From Strongyloides papillosus (taxonomy: Eukaryota > Nematoda > Chromadorea > Rhabditida > Strongyloididae): DNA of 64,000 nt. Positions 1-10,878 of this stretch are shown here, in pieces. Each line of letters begins with the position of its first letter. The first letter of the stretch is position 1. Position numbers and translations under genes: made by a program. The stretch covers positions 992,001 to 1,056,000 of the forward strand of contig SRSI01000060.1 in assembly GCA_005656395.1 (NCBI GenBank), read 5' to 3'. Under the pieces are notes generated by a model, which had not been told where the DNA came from, did not search any database, and saw nothing but the letters and a program-made list of their open reading frames with translations.

Positions 1-3000
1 GCTCTTCAGATGGTTGGTTTCTTCTACTCTTTTTTTTAATAGGTGAAGTGAAAGTGTTTTTTCCATATCTAACATCACTTTTTCCCATATGTGCTTCCTT
101 TTCTTGACATATTTCTTGAATACCTTCATGTCTATAGTTTCCAAATTCATCAGCAACAACTTTTTCAACAAATATCTTGCTTCCTATTTCATCTAAAAAT
201 TTGATACAGTTGTCCGTGTTTTTGAAATTATATGAAGTTTGCAATTTATGTAGTTTTTCATTAATTACTCTGTATTTTAATTTTTGATTTGGCAAATCTC
301 TATTGGACATATGGAGCCTTTTCAATTCAATTTCGATGTTGTCAAAGAGTATCCTTATATTCTTAAATGATCTTTCAACCGTATAGACATCTGAACATCC
401 TTTTAATTTGCATACTGTGTGAAATGATTCACACACATTTGTTGTTCTGATATCCTTTCCAAATTTGCATATTAATTGTCTTTGTTCTGCAGATGCCAAC
501 CAGTTTTTGAAGATGTACTGCGAAAATGATTCAATTTTTCTTTGGAGATTTAACAATTCATTAACTTTCTTTTTGTTCTTTTGGGAACGTTCTTCTTTAA
601 TAAGGATTTCCACTTCATTATTTATTTCTTCACCACATCTTTTGTGTACATTCACCATTGTTGATTCCTTTAAATGTGGTAAATTGAAATATCTCTTCAT
701 CAGTGAATATAAATTGTTTTTTTTGCTTTTTCCATCCCAGATAGTATCCATTTAATCCCAAATCATTCAATTTTTTGAATAAATTACTTGTATAATGGTA
801 GTAGCAAAACTCAATATTGACCTTATAGTTCCATTTTTTGAAAGAGTATTTAAAAGCTTCATATGCTGCCTTTTCTTTGTCAATCAAGAATGTTTTTACA
901 TTGAGTTTCAAGTTATATTCATTATGTAAAATATTGAATAATTTTTCCAATGCTTATTATATAGTGCCATTGATTTATTCTTCATATATATTGAGAATAA
1001 GGGGAAGAATTTGATCCTTACCTTATTGTTTCTGTCGACTTTCTTAAAATTATCATGAATTGTATATACTTGTTCATATTGCTTTCTATCTAGTAATGAA
1101 TGACAACCATCAGCCATCCAGATATCACATTCAGCTGACATAATATATTGCAATGGAGCTGCAAATATCATGTAGTCATTTTCTACAATAATATTTTTTA
1201 ATTCCATGTTGGGAACACTATCTTCTTTATATCTTAAGAGTTTTTCTTTTGTATTATTTTCAGAATTGACAGTGTATTTGATAGATTCAATAAATTCTAT
1301 TCTATTTTTGCCTTTAAATTCATTTATTCTCTGACACTCTTCTCTTAATGTTGTTATTTTTAGTACTTCAACCATTATATTATGGTATTGGGTATTATGT
1401 AGAGTTGCCAAACAAATACTGCTGTACCTCATAATTTCATAAGCAGAGTCAAAATTTGTTAGTCCTGTTGATACTATTTCTTTTACTTTTTTGGCAAATT
1501 GATCTGCTAATACTTTATACATTGTATAAGGTTGACAATGTTTTCTATGGGACTTATTAAATCCTGGATTTTCTTCAATAAGTGTTTCATTATTATATTT
1601 TCTTATTAATGTTGCACTTTTTTCATTTGCATCAGCGTCATTTATTTGAATTCCTTTTTTTCTTGCTTGAGCCAATTTATCTTCTATTTCTTTACATGAT
1701 TTGCATCTAAAATAATGCATAGTTACATTATCTTTAATTATCTCTTTTTGAAAATTGTAGATATAGACATTTGTATCAATTGATTCCGCTGATACATCCA
1801 CTTTTTTTATAATTTGCTCATTGTAATGTCTTTTTGATATCAATCCAATTATTTCTGATCCATTATCCTTCAAGTGACGATAACCATCCACATCAAATGA
1901 TATTCTCTTGATCATGCTATCCTTTTCTTTATTAACTCTTTCAATTTCCTCCTCCCAAACTTTATAAACAGTTCTTTTAAATACTACGTAATTAGATGGG
2001 GTTGCAGAATCTAATTCATAAGATTGTTTTATTAAGGACTTCCAATTAATGTTGATTACCGTCTGATTGTATATTTCTGAGGCATTTTCTGGTATATTTT
2101 TTATTATAATATTTCTTGCTGACTTTGAAGGATGCCATACAATAAATTTGTTTTTCTTTTTTTCAATAATTCCCTCATATTCTTCCATGTCTACATCAGA
2201 ATCACTTTCATCTTCAAATTCACTTTCATCTTCAGATTCACTTTCATCTTCAGATTCATCTTCAAACTCCTCATCACATTCAAAATCGCTGTCTTCTTCC
2301 ATATCATTAGTACTTTCGACTTCTAAAATGCTAAATTGTTCAGAAACAAACGATATATCACTGTTTCGATCGCAATTGATATCATTTTCAGAGTCGTATT
2401 CGCTATCACTGCTGTCTATGTTATCCACATTCTGAGAAATTGCTGAAAATGGTCTTTTATGTTCTTTTCTAGATAATGTTCTGTAATTAACTTTCACATT
2501 CTCTTCAATGTGGTCATCAGTAACATTATGCTCATTGAAGAAATCGACACATTTATCAGGATTATTAATTATCTTGCAGTACTTTCTAAAAAAACATATT
2601 ATATCATCATATAATTAATAAACTTACTGATATCTTTCCTTTTCATGATTGTTTGTGTCCTCAATTGTACTTGTAAAAAGTAAATTTGCGAATTTGGTTA
2701 CTTCGGTAGTCTTTAATTTGTTATTTATTACTATCGCTTCAGTGGCTATATTGTCATAATTAACTTCTCTATTTTCTTGATGTGCCTGAAAATTATTAAC
2801 AATTAATATACTAAAAAATTAAACTTACAATTTTAAAATGTTTGAAACATAATTCTTCCAATGCTGAGTGAGGTGCTGGGTTGCTTATAATTTTCTTTTC
2901 TGACATTTTAATTTTGTTAATTATAAAATATTTGTTTTCTTTCTTCATGATTCCAAGGATTGGATCGGAATCATTTGTATTGTGGCCATTTGGACTGATT

Positions 3001-4072
3001 ATATTCCCCAATGAAATAAAGTGATTGTTGGTGAAAATGCAGATGTTCACTTTTAAGAAAAAGGATGCAGCAGCCAAATATGTTGATAAATCAAGACTAA
3101 TTGAAGGGTTCAATAATTTATAATAATCCAATTTTTGCCTTAAAACGTGAACCAAAAGTAGCATGCCATTTTTCGAGGATTTGGGAAAGAAATATTTGCA
3201 AAATAGATCCAAAATGTTTTCATCTCCTCCAATTTCGTTATTTTCATATGCCTCTTTTATAATACATCTTGTTTTAGAATCAATTCCTTTGATTCTTTGT
3301 TTGGATCTTGGCTCTTTTACATGAGCATGAATTCCAATGTAGTGTCCAACTAGCATAGTAACCTCCTTTTTCAAATCCCAATCATTTTTTGAATATGGAG
3401 GACTTAGGTAACGTGTGAATTTCATTTTGTTTTCTATTTTGCTGTTACCTAAGTCACTGTAAAGTTGATTGACATTGAAATTGAGAAAGTTTTCAAGTTT
3501 TCCTCTGGTTGCAAATGTTGCCTTTTTTACAATTTGGTAGTAACCATTTTCGTCCATACTAACATAAATGACCGGCCATTTCTTAATTTTTTCTTCAGTT
3601 ATTTTACTTGATTGAATCATTGGCAACAAGATATTTGTTGGTATTTCAAATGGTTTGACCAACATTATCACAATACTCAAATAAATTGATAAGCAGTATT
3701 CTTCATAAAAAGTATTGTAGTATTGTTGGTCAAATTGGAGGTCTGAATTGATATTCCTTTTTACGTCAGCCAATTTTTCTTCTAGTTTTTTTGTTTCTTT
3801 TTTTGCATCTTTGAACATGTATGAACTGAGAAGGTCTTTAAGATTTTTTCCTTTTTCTCCATAAACTTCTAGGTCGGAAAATATCTTGAGTTCCTTGTGT
3901 TTCTCTTCGTTTTCTACAAATTCCATGCTTAATTTTTGCTCTGTTAAATTTCCAGTCCCAAAATCTTCACTGACATTTTTCAATGGGAATGAAAGAATTT
4001 CCTTGGTGTAGATTTTGCTAACCTAAAAGGAAATATTAAAATTTAAATAAAATTACTTACTTTTGGAGCCAT
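1..4072 (-). pseudogene. MULE-type transposase with N-terminal OTU-like region, four exons, two frameshifts, 3' end outside window
   Basis: Splicing is deduced from GTAAGT/TTTAG signals and frame continuity. Exons are 4072-4061, 4022-2829, 2785-2628 and 2585 to the left edge; introns are 38, 43 and 42 bp. The start is ATG at 4072, and the protein would exceed 1,300 residues. Residues about 270-390 resemble an OTU protease. About 515-590 is a Glu/Asp/Ser-rich tract. About 745-800 is FLYWCH-like (C-x2-C, then H-x3-H-C). The MULE core follows: first D in MADGC (near 1110), second D in LIDKE (near 880) with a downstream C-x2-H, and E in CESFH (near 430). A one-base loss near 948-952 and a frame change near 640-690 break the core, so it is probably inactive unless these are sequence errors. 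The last frame is still open at base 1. MULE transposases cut and paste DNA in the nucleus. Confidence 0.8.
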
Positions 4073-4365
4073 TGTTGAATTTTGTTGATAATGATACACG
4101 AGATTATGAGTTCTGAAAATAAAGAAAAATTAAAATAATTTTGTAAAAAATTGACAATAATTATGGTTAATTCATATTGTTCATTCTTCATATTTATATA
4201 CAATTTTGTTTATAAACAAAACAATTAGTAATAAAGATTATTATCTATCTTAAAGTTTGTTTGAAGCATAATCTTAAAACATAAAAGCATGATGGTGCGA
4301 TAAATAAGATTGTTTTGTAGTTATTTTCACTAATTAATAAAACAAACCTTTAGCAAAAGTTATAG

Positions 4366-4440
4366 ATGTCTAATAAACATTTGATCACTGTAATTTTGAT
4401 TTTGGCATTGCTGGGAGTAAAGGTAGATCTAACATTTTAA
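4366..4440 (+). CDS. 24-codon signal-like small ORF upstream of the glycoprotein gene
   Basis: ATG at 4366 begins a reading frame whose first 19 residues are a hydrophobic signal-like stretch (short polar start, then Ile/Leu/Val-rich). It ends with TAA at 4438-4440. Possible GT donors sit at its end, but their phase does not fit the acceptor-like TTTTAG at about 4609 inside the glycoprotein gene. It may be a micro-ORF, a decayed first exon, or chance. Confidence 0.2.
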   Translation: MSNKHLITVILILALLGVKVDLTF

Positions 4441-4480
4441 CAAAAAAATAAAACGAATGGCATTTAATTTTAAAACATTT

Positions 4481-4500
4481 AATGGTATATAAGGAAAAAA
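4481..4500 (+). promoter_or_regulatory. Candidate TATA box of the glycoprotein gene
   Basis: TATATAAGG at about 4486-4494 lies 57-65 bp before the ATG at 4551, in the 478-bp spacer shared with the divergent transposase gene (ATG at 4072). The spacing suits a core promoter with a short 5' leader. The A+T-rich background makes chance matches common. Confidence 0.35.
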
Positions 4501-4550
4501 ATAAATTGTATTATCACCACTTAATAATTGTATAACTCACTTACAACAAC

Positions 4551-6083
4551 ATGTTTTCAAAAATCAACTTTACTGGAGCATTCATACTACTTTTCAAACT
4601 GGTTTTAGCTACTGATACTGGAAATCAGAAAAATGAAATCTTCTACAACTGCAACAACTATCAGGAGAATGATAGTTTTGATCTGAAAGTACCTGAAGGC
4701 TGCAACATGACAGAAAACATATTATGGCACTTGGAGCTGAAGAACATTGTACGTTACCATAGAAACAACGGTACATGTTCAAGGGAAGTCAAAATTGTTT
4801 TCGTGTCAAAGGATCATGTTATGGTACCAGCTCAAGACTCTGAAGGAAACAACGACTACCTTCTTTTGGATTATTTGGATGGGAGCTACAAGCACCAAAC
4901 ACCTTGTGTATCAGGAGATATCAAAGTCCACAGATTCAACTACGACATTTACATTGATGTCATGCGGGACAATTACTGGACTAACAATATCAAAATACAC
5001 GAAGCTTTTGAAAAATCATTTCTAGAATTTGTCGTTGGAGATGATTACAAGCACTTGAAAGAAGAAGCATTGTTGGCAGCCATTCAAGCTTTCCTCCTTG
5101 CCAAAAGCTTAAATGGAAAGCACAACTTGAAAGAATACTATAGTGTAAAGCAAGAATCAATGGGATTTTTTGGGAAAATTAAGTCATTCTTTAATTCAAA
5201 GGAGTCCAAAAAATATGTCAGTTACCAAAACTTGGAGGATTATTTCAAAGAGATGACAAACTTTGAAATAACAAACGATGAAAAAATCATAAGACAAGGA
5301 TCAGAAATAATAAGAAACAAAATTCAAGAAATGGCAAAACTAAATTACAAAGAATCATGCAAAAGAAAAAATGAGAAACAAAGAATATTTAGTGAAAATG
5401 GAACTCCTAACCAAATTATTAGAAAATATTTAGATAGAAAGGACATTATAGCTGAGGAAATAGAATACAAAGAAGTATATCTTGTTCACGTTTGTAAACA
5501 AGAAAAACCAAAAGAAATTCATTCGGATTTCAAGTTAGATGAAATTTGTTATGAAAAAATGCCTGTAGTTTTGAATGATGAGTCCCTTATGTTTGCTGAT
5601 AGGAAGAATTATCTATCCCATTTTTCGTCAAAAAGATCATGCAGCAGTTTATTTAGTATAAAGAATTTAAAAAGTCCATACCATAAAGCTGAAATGGATT
5701 TGTATTATTCAACAACAAATGCTTTCATGGAAAGAGTTAGCTATGTATTTGCAAGATTGTCTACTGGATGGTTTGGACACACATTACAGAAATACAAATT
5801 TTACATTTGTATTGGAGCTGTATTTCTGTTTGTATTTGGAACTACAATAGCATTGGCTGTTGGCTATATTTATTTTAAGACATTTGAATTGGATAAAGTT
5901 TTGGATGCTATTGGATTTTCATTCAAAATAATTTTTTCTATTGTACTTTTCTTCTTCTGGGTGTTATTGAAAACATTAACACTATTTCTGCCATGTTTAA
6001 ATGAAAAAGCCAAATCACTATCAACAACGATCAGTAACTTAAGAAAAAGAAAAGTACAATCCAAACACAATGCAATTAGGTAG
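4551..6083 (+). CDS. Envelope-like secreted membrane glycoprotein, 510 aa, unrecognised family
   Basis: A single intact exon. Seen: an N-terminal signal peptide (about residues 1-20), an ectodomain of about 390 residues with N-x-S/T sites (NMT near 52, NGT near 73, another NGT near 285) and about nine scattered cysteines, then two long C-terminal hydrophobic segments (about 420-445 and 455-485) and a Lys/Arg-rich tail. Signal, glycosylated ectodomain, C-terminal membrane anchor and basic tail is the plan of viral envelope proteins and cell-surface receptors. No family motif was recognised, and the cysteine pattern does not look like a phlebovirus Gc-type retrotransposon envelope. Codon choice in the first 500 bp is richer in G and C than in flanking DNA. 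A polyadenylation-like AATAAA follows near 6257. It is divergent from the transposase gene, which suggests carriage by the same element. A host surface protein captured by the transposon is the main alternative. Confidence 0.7.
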   Translation: MFSKINFTGAFILLFKLVLATDTGNQKNEIFYNCNNYQENDSFDLKVPEGCNMTENILWHLELKNIVRYHRNNGTCSREVKIVFVSKDHVMVPAQDSEGNNDYLLLDYLDGSYKHQTPCVSGDIKVHRFNYDIYIDVMRDNYWTNNIKIHEAFEKSFLEFVVGDDYKHLKEEALLAAIQAFLLAKSLNGKHNLKEYYSVKQESMGFFGKIKSFFNSKESKKYVSYQNLEDYFKEMTNFEITNDEKIIRQGSEIIRNKIQEMAKLNYKESCKRKNEKQRIFSENGTPNQIIRKYLDRKDIIAEEIEYKEVYLVHVCKQEKPKEIHSDFKLDEICYEKMPVVLNDESLMFADRKNYLSHFSSKRSCSSLFSIKNLKSPYHKAEMDLYYSTTNAFMERVSYVFARLSTGWFGHTLQKYKFYICIGAVFLFVFGTTIALAVGYIYFKTFELDKVLDAIGFSFKIIFSIVLFFFWVLLKTLTLFLPCLNEKAKSLSTTISNLRKRKVQSKHNAIR

Positions 6084-6400
6084 TAAAGTGTAATTTATAT
6101 TTTAATTGTTTATTTTTTTAATTTAATGTTTACTATTTTAATAAGAAATATTTTATAATAATTTCCACATTTGTATATAAAAATGTTTTTTTTAATTTGT
6201 CAATATATTTATTGTTAGAAATTACCAATTTATTATTGTTATTGCTGTAAATTTAAAATAAAGTATATAATTTTCAGCATGGTAATTTGTGTAACTTCAT
6301 TAAAATATTAATTAATCATGCTTTGATTATTAAAATATATTTAATAATATCAGTAGTACTATATAAAACAATTTGTTAATTGCATTAAATTCTTGAAGTT

Positions 6401-7440
6401 CTACTTTGCATTTTTATACACTGTTCAACGTCTATTTTGCTTTTTTTTGTACATCCACATATTGCCTTATAATCAGTGTTAATAATTAAACCATAATTCT
6501 ATTTTGCATTTTTATACATTGTACGATGTCTATTTTGCATTTTTTGTACCCCCTGTGTTATACCTTATTTATAGTATTAATAATTAATTCATTAATCTAT
6601 TTTGCATTTTTATACACTGTACGATGTCTATTTTGCATTTTTTGTACCCCCTGTGTTATACCTTATTTATAGTATTAATAATTAATTCATAATTCTATTT
6701 TGCATTTTTATACATTGCACAATGTCTATTTTGCATTTTTTGTACCCCCTATATAATATCTTATTTATAGGGTTATTTATTAATCCATATGTCTATTTTG
6801 CATTTTTATACACTGTTCAATGTCTATTTTGCATTTTTCTGTACTTCTTTATATCGCCTCATAATCAGTGTTAATAATTAATTCATAAATCTATTTTGCA
6901 CTTTTATACACTGCACGATGTCTATTTTGCATTTTTTGTACCCCCTATATTATACCTTATTTATTGTGTTTTTTATTAATCCATATGTCTATTTTGCATT
7001 TTTATACACTGTTCAATGTCTATTTTGCATTTTTCTGTACTTCTTTATATCGTCTCATAATCGGTGTTATCAATTAATTCATAATTCTATTTTGCATTTT
7101 TATACATTGCACGATGTCTATTTTGCATTTTTTGTACCCCCTGTGTTATACCTTATTTATAGTATTAATAATTAATTCATAAATCTATTTTGCATTTTTA
7201 TACACTGTACGATGTCTATTTTGCATTTTTTGTACCCCCTATATTATACCTTATTTTTTGTGTTGTTTATTAATTTATATGTTTATTTTGCTTTTTTAAT
7301 ACATTTTAGATGTCTATTTTGCTTTTTTGTACTTCTTTATATTGCCTCCTTATCATTATTATTTATTTAACTACATGCCTATTTTGCATTTTTATACATC
7401 GTACAATGTCTATTTTGCATTTTTATACCCTATTATATAC
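6401..7440. repeat. 98-bp tandem array, about 11 units, each with two CTATTTTGCAT boxes
   Basis: The box CTATTTTGCA (or a close variant) starts at 6401, 6499, 6597, 6695, 6793, 6891, 6989, 7087, 7185, 7283 and 7379: nine intervals of exactly 98 bp, then one of 96. Every unit has a second box about 30 bp downstream, giving roughly 22 boxes. Neighbouring units alternate in detail (GTACCCCC versus GTACTTCT spacers), suggesting a two-unit higher-order pattern. A single inverted box lies at about 7500-7512. Such arrays in DNA transposons can be subterminal transposase-binding sites; here that is inference. The short reading frame at 6918-7175 is only the array read as codons. Confidence 0.9.
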
Positions 7441-7520
7441 AATACGAAGTAATTTTATCCCATATTGTTGCATATTATAATGTTAAAACAGGTGTCGAAA
7501 AATGCAAAATAGACGTCAGA

Positions 7521-8203
7521 GCTTGTTCATAATTTCCATACAAACCAGTGGTGAAACGACGTGCCGCCAAATACTAATTCTAGAATTTTCTTTAGGGGAA
7601 AGAAATAGAAACAATTGGAAGACCGTTTAATAATTTAATTAATATTCATTATTTTTTATTTAATTTATAGATAATAATAATACATTGTTATTTTAGAGAA
7701 TATACCCAAAAATAAAATTTCTTATAGTTTTAAAATCATAATATTTTGGCAAATTATATTCTTGATATTCTTTTTTGCTAGTTTATTAGTGGAGAAAAAA
7801 AATTTATAATTTTTCTATTAACTATTTATTCAATTTTTTATATATTTGACAATTTATACTTTTTAATCCTGTAAATATTACAAAGTCCCAATGTTTAATA
7901 TTATATTGTAATTTTCATATTTTTTCGAGATTAATTTACCACTAAAATAATATATTTTGTCGCAATAGAGTATCTTCCTTATAAAACTTTCGTTTTTTTA
8001 TTCTAAGCGTTAACATCTTACAAAATCACCAAAAAGTAAGTTACATAGCAAAACATATTTATTTTCTTAATCAATGCTTTTAATTTTTAATTATCTAAGA
8101 ATAAATGACATGGAATATCAAGTAAATCTAATAAAAACATAAATTTTTTTGATTGTTAGACTCAAAAATTAAAAAACAATGATCTAAATTTATGAAGTTG
8201 AAG
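7521..8203. other. A+T-rich intergenic, no feature seen
   Basis: Low-complexity A+T-rich DNA after the tandem array. No reading frame, splice-linked exon series, inverted repeat or RNA gene was recognised. Confidence 0.5.
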
Positions 8204-8205
8204 TA

Positions 8206-9156
8206 CACAGACAAAATCTAAAGAATAAAGGTATTCGTAAAATGTTATAAATTTATCTCACTTAATAAAATTTGCATTTTCTTGATTTGTGACTAATTTT
8301 ATTGCAATTATTTTGTACATAATAATAAAAACAACAATTAAAAAAATGTATAAAATAAGTTTCTATTTTTCCGGTATATTACTTCTATTTTGAAACTGAA
8401 GTTTTTTTCTGCATACATTTTAAAATACGGGATTAGAATATATTTTTACGTAAAATTACAAACACTTTTACAAAAAACATTTTTAACGTATGACATTACT
8501 TTTTTTTATATATTTTATAGTTTGGATTATTATAAATTATATTCCCTTATAAAATTTAACATATCTGACAGTCCAAATAATTTTTATAATGTCGTGAAAG
8601 ATCATCTTTAAGAATCAAACTTATGAAAGGTTACAAAATAATATGGATTATTAGTCATAGCAAAAAGATAACTTCTACATATTTCAATTTAAAATAGAAG
8701 AAATACTAAAATAATATTTTTAATTATTAATGCTTTGTGTGGTTAAATAATAATTTTTGGCTTTTTGTTACTATTATTATGTATTTTTTATATTTATTGT
8801 CGCTAGTGAATTGTTTAGGATAATGATTTTGGTTAATACTTAACAACTTTATACGAAATTGAGTTCTAACAGCATATTTCATGTATATTAGAAAAAAAAT
8901 TAGATCCCAAGATTAGCATTATATCAAAAACGTTAAGATTAAGTAAAAGTTATTTTACTTAAAATGTAAAACATATGTAATTTTGTAAAAAAACAACAAA
9001 ATATTGCGACAATCTAATATTTCTTATCGTTTAAAAACATTTTTCCTGTCGCGTGATAATTTTGAAATTTGAATAAATGTTAATTTTTTTAATAGATGGA
9101 AAATTTTTTTGCATTTTTCCTTGAATTGTCAAAATTTTTCCCATTTTTTTTCTGTG
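8206..9156. mobile_element. 951-bp A+T-rich repeat, uninterrupted copy (TA-flanked, short inverted termini)
   Basis: The ends read CACAGA and TCTGTG, each flanked by TA (8204-8205 and 9157-9158), as expected for a Tc1/mariner-type insertion. A diverged second copy starts near 10505, breaks at 11672, and resumes at 16474 to about 16895. It is therefore a dispersed non-autonomous element. The short frames at 8390-8611 and 9031-9246 lie inside it and show no transposase motif. Confidence 0.5.
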
Positions 9157-9159
9157 TAT

Positions 9160-10240
9160 AAGTAAATTTTTTAAGTTGTTAATAGTATCATTTTCATTGT
9201 CATTTGAAGAAAGTTTAAATACAAAACACCAAATCATAAAACACAAACTTCAATATATAAGTTATCAATTAAAGTAATTAACATGTAAACAACTTGTAAA
9301 AATATCACTATGACTGAAATTTGAAAGTAATAAAAACAATATTTAAAATTTAAAACTTTTTTATTAAACTAATTGTTCTAACAATAAAGTTTAAAAACAA
9401 AAGTTGTAAATATCTCTCAGTGAAAAACTATTTTTATATATGAAATAATGGCATAAAATATCATTTGTAGGTCAGAAAAAAATGCTTTTTACAAATAGCA
9501 TTAATGATTTATACATCTATAAATTTTTATTTTCAGATCTTGACATCTGATCAACAGTAAATAAAAAAAACTGTGTTATAACAATGCTTATTGCTTATTA
9601 TTATATCTTTAAATATTAAAAAATCACAAATATTTCTTACTTTATTGACTATTTTTATTTTATATAAACTTACTGTAGTACTTTTCTACTTTGTTTCTCT
9701 TAAAAAAAATTTCATAATGATTATTAATAATAGTTTTGATTTATTAAGAAGACATTATATAAAATAAGCTATGATAAAATTTTTATTGGTGTATTACCCC
9801 ACAAAAAAAAACAATTAACATATGATATAAAGAACTGAAGAGAATTTTTGACTCTTAATTATTTTAATTTCGATTTATTTCCTCTCCCAATGTCAGTTGG
9901 ATTATCTCTATTTTCACTCTATTCATAAAATTTATAATTAAAAAAAGTTATGTAAATACTAATTTTTGAAAATAACTAAAAAATTAAATTTACCAATATC
10001 AATTGTGAGAATGTTTGCATCAATTAACATCACTTCAAAACCATTACTACTTTTTTTCGCTACATAATTTAAGTCATCTAGTTCTTTAGCATACTTCTAT
10101 GAGCAAGCCTTTGCTTTTAATTTCTCTTTTTTATTGGCTTCTAAACTCTTTTAATGTTCTAGGTATAAAAATTTGGTATTGAATTTTCAAATTTATTATT
10201 TATACACTTACTAGTCTTGTTTACAGAACCACATAACTTT
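9160..10240. other. A+T-rich spacer with no supported gene
   Basis: Only A+T-rich sequence. A few codon-like patches near 10000-10130 on the minus strand may belong to the transposase relic that follows, but stops break them. Confidence 0.4.
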
Positions 10241-10242
10241 TG

Positions 10243-10350
10243 ATTGTTCTTTCCGCGTATCAGAAAGAATAATAGTTCCCGCAATTATTTTTTTTTCAAG
10301 TACTTCTGATAAAGTCAAAAAACTTCCATTATTTTGCTGGCTTTACTAAG
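10243..10350 (-). pseudogene. Possible IS1595/Merlin-type (ISXO2-like) transposase fragment
   Basis: About 35 sense codons on the minus strand contain the stretch AGTIILSD, preceded by a Ser/Leu/Glu-rich helix. This resembles the 'G-T-x-I-x-S-D' segment around the second catalytic aspartate of IS1595/Merlin transposases. A stop follows within 20 codons, and no first Asp or C-terminal motif was found. If real, it is a small relic. Confidence 0.3.
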
Positions 10351-10878
10351 CATTTTTGGTTTATTTTTATATACTATCTGATAGATAGAATAGGACTTTT
10401 ATTAAAACATAAAGACAACGATGTCAAGAAAACAATACAATTATATAATATAATAATACAAGTAAATATAAATATACATAATATGCAATACATGGAAAAA
10501 AAAGAACACAGGTTTGCATAAAATGTAACAATTTGTCCCACCTAAAAAAATTAGAATTTTCTTGATTTGCGTCTAATTTTATCGCAATTATTTTGTACAT
10601 GAAAAATTAAAACAATAATTAGTGAATTATTAAAACAAGTTTCTCTTTTTTTAATATACTATTTTTATTTTAGAACATAAGTTGTTTTCTGCAATACATT
10701 TTAAAATACAAGGTTAGAATTTAATTCTATGTAAAATTACAAACACTTTTATGAAAAAAACATTTTTAACATATTACAGTACATTTTTTAAATATTTTTC
10801 AATCGTTTGAATTACTATAAATTGTATTTTATGAAATTTTCACATTTGATGCTCTAAATTGTTTTCATAATGTCTTTT

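Larger units (their letters stand above)
1..7520. mobile_element. Large MULE-type element with transposase, OTU-like region and envelope-like glycoprotein gene (left end outside window)
   Basis: Seen: a spliced minus-strand gene with MULE DDE motifs (1-4072), a divergent plus-strand gene for a secreted membrane glycoprotein (4551-6083), and a regular 98-bp tandem array (6401-7440) followed at about 7497-7517 by an inverted copy of the array's core box. The genes are visibly richer in G+C than the surrounding DNA. Inference: the two genes share one mobile unit, because they are divergent over a 478-bp spacer and the repeat array ends with an inverted box. The right end near 7520 is approximate. 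The left terminus lies outside the window, so terminal inverted repeats and the 8-11 bp target duplication usual for MULEs could not be tested. The glycoprotein gene could instead be an adjacent, independent insertion. Confidence 0.55.

Noticed and set aside
465..755. Plus-strand frame of 96 codons at the left edge, and similar plus-strand frames at 2067-2435 and 2132-2326
   Set aside because: They lie antisense to the transposase gene; the Ser-rich frame is the reverse reading of its acidic repeat region.
4366..4700. Splicing of the signal-like micro-ORF at 4366 into the glycoprotein gene at the TTTTAG near 4609
   Set aside because: The phase does not match: both possible donors are phase 0, whereas the acceptor requires phase 1.
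6918..7175. 85-codon frame of Phe/Tyr/Leu-rich sequence
   Set aside because: It is the 98-bp tandem array read as codons.
8390..8611. 73-codon frame
   Set aside because: Inside the 951-bp repeat, not preserved in the second copy, no motif.
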